DNA of 64,000 nucleotides from Pseudeuparius sepicola (taxonomy: Eukaryota > Arthropoda > Insecta > Coleoptera > Anthribidae). Below the pieces are notes generated by a model that saw only the letters and a list, made by a program, of their open reading frames with translations, did no database searches and had not been told where the DNA came from. Positions 57,872 through 64,000 of this stretch are shown here, piece by piece. The DNA lies in assembly GCA_963920635.1 (NCBI GenBank), contig OY987303.1:56754278-56818277 (forward strand), given 5' to 3'. Position numbers and translations under genes: made by a program. Positions within the stretch are counted from its first letter, which is position 1. Each line of letters starts with the position of its first letter.

Positions 57872-59135
57872 TCCAGGATAAAAAAAATCTCATGTAGCCG
57901 TTCTACGCTTTCGTACAAAGGCCACTATTTTCACTTGAATTTTTTATTTACAGTTACTGCAGATTTATAATTTTTATTCATAAATGTGCCAGGGTGCAAC
58001 AAAAATCAAGATTCAGAGCAAAATTGTAGAACAGTTGGTTATCATTATCATTATCATAAACACGAACCTAAAATGTAACTTGAGGAAGGGTTAAACTTTA
58101 AACTACAGCAGAAAAGGTAAATAATGTACAGTGTCTACCGAAAGAGTTTGTTAAATGGTCGTTAAGTGTTGATTTATCTATTTCTTTTGTGGTTTTCGTC
58201 TACCTAGGACAAACCAAGGGAGATCCTGTATCTTCGAAATAAACGCCCTTGCGTATAAACAGGGTCATAATTTTTTGGAAATAGACAACAAATTTGAGTC
58301 ATTGAGTCGATATACTTGTAATAAAGTGAAAAACTGAATGGATCAATACTTGGAGCTATAGCGCTTCTAACAAAATTCAAAATAGATCATCCTAGCGTCC
58401 TCTGTCAGGCAAGAGACGAAGCTCAAAGCTAAAAACTCAGATCAATACCCGCATGATAAAGAAAATATTTTATCTATCTAAATCTCTATCCTACAGATGG
58501 CAACACACGTATTTCCAATAGGTTATCCATAACAATATTTATGTAGTAACAATTTTAAGGTCATCACCATGTTAGTTGTTTGTTAGATATTATTTGGTAC
58601 GGACGATTTCATTTCAAAATGGCAGAAGGTAAGATGTGGCGTATGTGCAAGTTTTTGACACTTTTTAACAGATTTTTTTCTTCGCCAGCTTGCAGTGCAC
58701 AATGCTCAAAAAACAGCAAAATTTTTGACGATTACGAACAGTATCTTACCCGGTAAGTGTCCGAAATCACATTATTTTGTGGGCCATTCAATTTTTTTTA
58801 TCGAAAAATATATAGTTTTACAAAGAGACATAACGGGTCTCGTAGAAAATTTATGTAGGAGTGTTCTGTTGTTTCCATGGAAACGATACGATTTTAATTT
58901 GTCCTATTGGGTAGCAGAAAAAATATTGTAGGTAACACGCCTGAAAAAGTGGAATCTGTCCACTAGTCCAGCAAAAGAATCTGTTCACTAGTCACTAAGT
59001 CAGAAACGATATTGTCACCGACTGGCTATAGCAGATTTATTTTAAAGAGTCCGTAAGTTTAAAGAGAATCACACGAACGGCTAAACTGAACAGGGTTGCA
59101 CTAGCCCATTTCTCTTTAAATTGACTAATTCTAAT
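57872..59135. other. No supported gene; one possible short first exon
   Basis: At 58619 ATGGCAGAAG is followed by GTAAGA, a good splice donor, with a favourable context before the ATG. This could be a tiny first coding exon, but nothing confirms it. The rest is ordinary AT-rich sequence. Confidence 0.35.
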
Positions 59136-60531
59136 GGACCGGAAGAGAGTGACAGATTTTTGGACGTGATTTTCAGTACTTTTGCCTTATTTCAAAGGGC
59201 ATTAAGTTGCGTATATTCTCACAATAATAAGGTAATAATCAGAGAGTCAATCCTAGGTTTTTCATATGAAAAACTGAGTTTTTTATTCAAAAAATATGGG
59301 TTTTGATATGATTTTAATCAAGCTGCCATGTGTTTTATAATGTAGTTCAAAATAGAAAATTCCTCGGAAAACCGTAGCCATACCGTTAGCGTGGGCTCGC
59401 AGAAGGCTATTATTGTAACGTGAACTTGTATTTTAATATTTAATTTTTCCACGTTTCTGAACAGGCTGCCAATGAGAAGTATGCAAGTTCTTGTTATGAA
59501 ACTGCTGAAAAAAGGACGGCATATATACCGTTTGCGCACCCCCAAGTACAGGGTGTCCAGATTTTGTTGTAAATGGGGGGGTATCTCGGTTATTTTTACA
59601 GATAGGGAGTTGCGGTTTTCGCGAAAGATACCGTAAACAGATTTTTCATAGCCACCTTCGTTTTTATGATACAGGACAGGGCGAAATTGAAAATTTGCGC
59701 AAACTTAGGTTTTTCCATTTCCATTTAAAAGAACCTAACTTTGGTCCATATATCGAACACTAGTAGTAGTAGTAAAAAACTGAATGCGGCACTGAATTCT
59801 AAGTGAAAATGTCTATAAGATACAGTTTCTGCCATTTCAATATCATTAACCGTTCCCAATATACGAGGAATGCCCCAAAAGCGCAAATTTTCAATTTCGC
59901 CCTGTATCTTAAAAACGAAGGTGGCTATGAAAAACCTGTTTACGATATCTTTCGTTTCACAAAAAAGTAGCAACGGTTCGCGAAAACCGCAACTCCCTAT
60001 CTCTAAAAATAACCGAGATACCCCGCATTTACAATCAAATCTGGACACCCTGTACAGTTTAAATTGAATGTTATTTAATCATTTAAACGATTTATTCAAT
60101 GTAAGTGTACTTGGACATGCGCAAACGGTATGCCATCTTTTCTTCGCCAGTTTTATGACAAGAACTTGCATATTTCTCATTGGCAGCATGTTCAGAAACG
60201 TGGAAAAATTAATTATTAAAATACAAGTTCACGTGCTCACGCTAACGGTATGCCTATGGTCCTTGTTTATAACAGAGACAAACAAGGCTATGGTTTTCCG
60301 ACGAATTTTTTATTTTGAACTTCATTATAAAACACATGGCAGCCTGACTAAAATCATATCAAAGCGCATATTTTTCGAATAAATGAAAACTCACTTTTCA
60401 ATATGAAGAACCCAGGGATGACTCTCTGATTCATACCTTATTATTGCAAGAATATACGCAACATAATTGAAATTGAAAGCGCATATACTGAGTAAAATCA
60501 CGTCCAAAAATCTGTCACTATCTTCCGGTCT
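59136..60531. mobile_element. Foldback element with a nested insertion
   Basis: Left arm 59136-59546 (from GGACCGGAAGAGAGTGACAG) and right arm about 60055-60531 (ending CACTATCTTCCGGTC) are reverse complements. The centre contains a 504-bp second element. A half copy is at 10119-10560. No coding capacity. The right end lies about 40 bp before the first visible trehalose exon. Confidence 0.88.
59549..60052. mobile_element. TA-inserting palindromic element nested in the foldback, 504 bp
   Basis: Starts CAGGGTGTCCAGATTTTG and ends CAAATCTGGACACCCTG, with TA on both sides (59547-59548, 60053-60054). The arms pair over about 180 bp. The related sequence at 10535-10550 shows the uninterrupted site, with a single TA. 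Confidence 0.93.
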
Positions 60532-60571
60532 ATAAACAATAAAGCATTGAACAGTTATTGTTTTTTTTAAG

Positions 60572-60761
60572 TTACCTTGGAAATTGTCGAAAATTGGCTA
60601 TTTTGTTGGACTACGACGGCACGCTTACCCCTATCGTAGCTCACCCCGACTTGGCAACAATTCCTGAAGAAACCGAGAACATTTTGACAAGATTATCTAA
60701 AACGCCTGGCATCTACGTTGCTATAGTTTCAGGAAGAAACGTGAATAGCGTTAAAGATATG
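60572..60761 (+). CDS. Trehalose-6-phosphate synthase, phosphatase-domain exon (a)
   Basis: Encodes YLGNCRKLAILLDYDGTLTP and then PDLATIPEETENILTRLSKT, GIYVAIVSGRNVNSVKDM. In insects one protein carries an N-terminal GT20 synthase and this C-terminal HAD-type phosphatase region, and it makes trehalose, the blood sugar, in the fat body cytosol. DYDGT is HAD motif I (nucleophile Asp and general acid Asp); SGR is motif II. The exon starts after the acceptor TTTTTTTTAAG and ends at the donor ATG|GTAAAA, in phase with the next exon. The synthase exons should lie upstream, but I find none in the window. Whether the gene is a synthase fusion or a stand-alone phosphatase cannot be decided here. Confidence 0.93.
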
Positions 60762-60870
60762 GTAAAAAATAGTATATTTCCTAACAAGTGCGGAAAGTAC
60801 ACTTTTCCGCACGCTTGTAGAAAAAATTATAACCGTTTAAAAAATATTCCTAATAATGATTTATTTTTAG

Positions 60871-61140
60871 GTAGGTATAGATGGCATCACATACGCAGGA
60901 AACCATGGTCTTGAAGTGATATATCACGATGGAAGCAAGTACCACCATCAACTACCATCAAGCTTCAAAGAGCAAGTGTCTAACATGATCAAAGAGCTGG
61001 AATCTTCCGTGGTACGAGAGGGAGCGTGGATCGAAAATAAAGGCGCTTCTTTAACCTTTCACTTTCGCGCAACTCCTGAAAATTTAAAACAAGAAATACG
61101 GGAAACCGCCAGGAAAATAATGGAGGCCTCCAATTTCAAG
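60871..61140 (+). CDS. Trehalose-6-phosphate synthase, phosphatase-domain exon (b)
   Basis: 90 codons after a 109-bp intron (acceptor TTATTTTTAG). Reads VGIDGITYAGNHGLEVIYHD, GSKYHHQLPSSFKEQV, then GAWIENKGASLTFHFRATPE and ARKIMEASNFK. This is the cap region of trehalose-phosphate phosphatases (Pfam Trehalose_PPase), with the conserved GIDG, YAGNHGLE and ENKGASLTFHFR blocks that help bind trehalose-6-phosphate. No stop or frameshift. It ends at the donor AAG|GTAGGC in phase 0. Confidence 0.95.
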
Positions 61141-61187
61141 GTAGGCGAATATTTTTGGAAAAAAATGCTTCAGTAATAAGATTTTAG

Positions 61188-61349
61188 GTTGGTGATGCGC
61201 ATATGGCTCTAGAAGCAAGACCCAAGGTAGAATGGAACAAAGGGAAGGTGTCACTACTGATTTTGGAGAAGCAATTCGGAGAAAATTGGAATGAAAATGT
61301 GAAGGTGGTTTTTGCTGGGGATGACACAACCGATGAAGATGCTATGGAG
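61188..61349 (+). CDS. Trehalose-6-phosphate synthase, phosphatase-domain exon (c)
   Basis: 54 codons after a very short 47-bp intron (acceptor ATTTTAG). Reads VGDAHMALEARPKVEWNKGK, VSLLILEKQFGENWN, then VVFAGDDTTDEDAMEV up to the donor GAG|GTAGGA. The Lys of WNKG is HAD motif III and GDDTTDED is motif IV, which holds magnesium. With the two preceding exons every catalytic motif of the phosphatase is intact. One or two last exons (after DEDAM, normally ALKG...) are expected downstream but are not recognisable before the window ends. Confidence 0.95.
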
Positions 61350-61398
61350 GTAGGATATTAGGTTTTAGGCCAGGGAAAATAGAATTTGACCTAGAAAA

Positions 61399-62405
61399 AA
61401 ATATTAACTGCAATTTTGTTTTACCATATCAAAGTTATAAGTAAATACGTTGGTAGAAACCAAAAATTAAACATTTTGGAAAAACCGGAACCTTGAGTTA
61501 CCTCAAAAAACACCTATTTTTCGTTAGAAATTTCGAGCAAAAATGTTAACTGGATTTTTTTAGACTCTTTAGGTAAAAAACTTCCCTTGCTAACATATAT
61601 TAAGAGATTAAACATTTTAAGAATATGGAAGTACCTAACTTAGATCGACAAACATGGATAAAAATCGGATAATTTTCTATTTCGGCAAAAGCAAAAATAT
61701 TAACTACGTTTTTATTGCAGATGATCATTCCCTTTTACAAATAGAATGTAACTTATACAAAATTAAACATTTATCTAGGCAAAAATATTAACTGTTTTTG
61801 TTTAACTTTTTACAATATAACTATATTGAATCATATATATAGCGAAATTAAACATTTATTTACGGCGCATATAGGTCAACTGTCACTGGTCATTTCTTTA
61901 GGAAGGCAAAAGTATTAACTGTTTTTTGTTTGTTTAACTTTTTACAATATAACTATATTAAATCATATATAGCGAAATTAAACGTTTATTTACGGCGCAT
62001 GTAGGTCAACTGTCATTTGTCATTTCAAAATACTTTCGTTACCAATTTTTGTTTAATTTCAAAAAATGTAACAAGACTTATTAGTATCCACTTACAAAGT
62101 TTAACAAAAATCAGCCAGTTAATAATTTTGCTCTCAAAGACAGTTTCAAATTTCTTTAAAATGCGATTTCCGACGAAACAATATGTTCAATTTCAGAACA
62201 AACTGTTAATATGTACTTGATTTTTAAGGTAATTATAAATAATAAAAACGCAGTTAATATTTTTGCCCAAAAAAATATTAGGTACGCAAAATGTTATTTT
62301 ACATCATTCGGATACTTGCGCAAACGTCTGTTTATTTTATCAATGTCAACTTTATACACCTTACTTACCAATAAATGCAGCTTAAAATTTGCAGTTAATA
62401 TTTAT
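61399..62405. repeat. Repeat-rich intron segment with AAATATTAACTG motifs
   Basis: AAAATATTAACTGCAATTTT at the left and its complement (AAATTTGCAGTTAATATTT) at the right frame a 1 kb stretch. In it AAAATATTAACTG-like words occur about five times forward (61400, 61545, 61692, 61785, 61912) and twice reversed (62254, 62393). It is probably a non-autonomous element in a trehalose-gene intron; the borders are uncertain. Confidence 0.5.
61788..62025. repeat. Tandem duplication of about 120 bp (period 132)
   Basis: TTTTTACAATATAACTATAT and GCGAAATTAAACNTTTATTTACGGCGCAT occur twice, from 61807 and from 61939, with few differences. The duplication is internal to the intron repeat segment. Confidence 0.85.
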
Positions 62406-63127
62406 GCCGTCTTTAGTACAAGAAAATGTATTTTTCTAAAAAAACGCCCACACGAGTATGTTTATTTTGTATAAAAAACAATTCTGACGTTCCTTTATTA
62501 CCAATATTTTGTGATGGCATTATAAAAATGCGGTTATGAATTTTTTTTATTTTTTACCGTAAATTCCTTGGCCTATTTAGACATAGAAGAATCTAGTAGT
62601 AGATTCTTCTGTTGTGATACCTACTACGCTCGATTTATTCCGTAATTCAAAAACCAATAAAAAGCTAAAGCCGGTCTGAATATAGGTAGGTACTGTATAA
62701 AATAAACTTTACGAGGGCCGTGTTAAAAACAATCGAACGTCAAACAAAAGAGTTATAACCAAAAAAACATATTTTTAACAAAGATTGCTGACATTTCATA
62801 TACGGGGGAGGTTCGAAAATATGAAAAAGGCTCAAGAATAAAGCACCCTCATTTTTATTTTTAGAGAAAAGATGTATTATGAAAAGTTTAGAATTAAAAG
62901 GTAAGCCCAAAAATGAAATTTCATGTTTCAATTCCATAAAACACCTTTTCGGCATTTTTTATGATTTACCCCGTATAGAAAATAAAATCACTTTATTTAT
63001 AATAGCCAGATGGGATTTATTATTTATAAACGCAAGTGCCATACAAAATAATTTGATTGAACATGCAGCAGTTAATGGCTCCTACAAAATAAAAACGACA
63101 AAATAGTATAATATTATATACACTTAG
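62406..63127. other. Intronic or intergenic sequence with one hairpin
   Basis: AGAAGAATCTA, GTAG, TAGATTCTTCT (62585-62610) is a perfect 11-bp hairpin. No coding exon recognised. Frames of 71-75 codons at 62740 (-) and 62879 (+) overlap each other and lack motifs. Confidence 0.5.
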
Positions 63128-63228
63128 GTTGAGAAGTGAGCCATTATTTACCGAGCATTTTTATATGCTGAGGCGCCTAGTGCCGTAGGATATAATAATA
63201 TGCGAGGTAAATAGTGGCTTTCTCAACG
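63128..63228. mobile_element. Short inverted-repeat element, about 100 bp
   Basis: GTTGAGAAGTGAGCCATTATTTACC is matched by an imperfect complement GGTAAATAGTGGCTTTCTCAAC. A further related half (GAGGTAAATAATGG) lies at 63454 and an inverted one (CATTATTTACCT) near 63408. Confidence 0.55.
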
Positions 63229-63783
63229 GAAGTGTTTATAGAATTTTTTTTACTACGAACATTGAAATATTGCCATATTTTACATATATGATTAGATTTA
63301 GCCTGGGAGTTCAGTTCAGTTCAGTTCAGTCAAGCTGATAAAAAGAAACTAATTTTTAAATGTCATATAGAAAATATTTAATTATTTACGTAGGCATTTT
63401 TTTATTATCATTATTTACCTAGGGCGAGAAATATTACTTTTCATTAGAGGAATGAGGTAAATAATGGTGATTTCTCAGGTTAGTAGTAAAAAATTTTTTT
63501 TTTGTGCAAACCTTGTTTTATTTCAAAGATCATATTATATAAACAAATCATAATTTTTATACCCACGTTTATAAATGATAAATCCTCTCTGCAACGGAAC
63601 TGGCATATTAAAAAAATTAAAGGTAAAAAACCTTTTTAAAAAGAAGCTTTTATTTAAACCATGTACTAAAACGAATAACGTAAAAAAATTAAAGATTAAA
63701 AAAAACTTTTTAAAAACAAGCTTTTTAAGCCATGTATTAACGAATAAAATAAAATAGTATAATAAGTCTAGGTTTTCGCTAAA

Positions 63784-63990
63784 ATAATTCAATGCCAAAT
63801 TGCGACAAGTTTTTTTTTAATTGAAAAGCTTGTCGGGCGAAATGTTCATAAAAGTAGGTACCAATTAATTTCATTGGCCAGTGATTGATTGATGAGCAAG
63901 TACCTACTTGCCATAGTATGTATTTTCTTTGCAATTCGCCGACAAGCTTTTTAATTTACAAAAATTTATGGCAATTTGGCATTGAATTAT
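63784..63990. mobile_element. Short inverted-repeat element (MITE), about 207 bp
   Basis: ATAATTCAATGCCAAATTGC and GCAATTTGGCATTGAATTAT are perfect 20-bp complements at the two ends. An inner pair, AAGCTTGTCGGGCGAA and TTCGCCGACAAGCTT, continues the stem. TTAA-rich flanks prevent a clear call of the target duplication. Confidence 0.8.
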
Positions 63991-64000
63991 CTTAACGAGA

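Noticed and set aside
63307..63331. Telomere-like (TTCAG)n repeat
   Set aside because: Only about four GTTCA units, not the insect TTAGG sequence, and internal to the window; an ordinary microsatellite.

Overview
This is a eukaryotic, almost certainly insect, nuclear window. It is AT-rich and intron-containing, and transposable elements and satellite arrays dominate it. The only host gene I can support is at the right end: three consecutive exons (60572-60761, 60871-61140, 61188-61349, + strand) of the trehalose-6-phosphate phosphatase half of an insect trehalose-6-phosphate synthase. The exons join in phase, have GT/AG borders, and carry the HAD-phosphatase motifs DYDGTL, SGR, WNKG and GDDTTDEDAM. 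The N-terminal glycosyltransferase exons and the last exons are not visible. I cannot name the order of insect.

Layout. 1-2232 holds nothing recognisable. 2233-3375 is the most complete copy of a dispersed repeat that recurs at 20.1-21.3, 26.7-27.1 and 34.5-35.0 kb. 3564-6838 is a five-copy tandem array (651-660 bp units) that runs into a 1 kb inverted-terminal element (6695-7695) whose left end is part of the repeat unit. 7.7-13 kb holds short inverted-repeat elements and degraded transposases (a mariner-like DDE fragment and a THAP fragment). 14.3-15.6 kb is a decayed Penelope-like retroelement. 17.3-20.1 kb holds two more inverted-repeat elements. 22448-26031 is a 14-copy, exactly 256-bp satellite whose unit carries a mariner-like transposase fragment and has a five-unit higher-order pattern.

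28.4-30.2 kb is a composite element with THAP and Harbinger-type remnants. 30.3-31.5 kb is a long palindromic element. 33.6-34.5 kb is an internally inverted Penelope fragment with a hammerhead-like motif nearby. 35.0-43.4 kb contains three copies of one internally deleted hAT element, two of which keep a heat-shock-like promoter. 37.6-38.6 and 47.1-48.1 kb are inverted copies of one another and carry THAP remnants. 45521-48313 is an inverted-terminal element with a nested short element, and a 27-bp palindrome at 48928 looks like its two ends fused. 50001-53024 is a five-copy 609-bp array with two hairpins per unit. 53513-54382 is a deleted Harbinger element with a TAA target duplication. 54926-56089 is another long palindrome, 57633-57871 is a palindromic minisatellite, and 59136-60531 is a foldback element with a second element nested in it, ending about 40 bp before the first trehalose exon.

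Nearly everything outside the trehalose gene is non-autonomous or broken mobile DNA. The three tandem arrays appear to have grown out of transposon pieces, and several insertions are dated relative to each other by nesting or by an empty site elsewhere in the window. Repeat boundaries come from reading the sequence by eye. Those with a target duplication are accurate to a base or two; the others are approximate.
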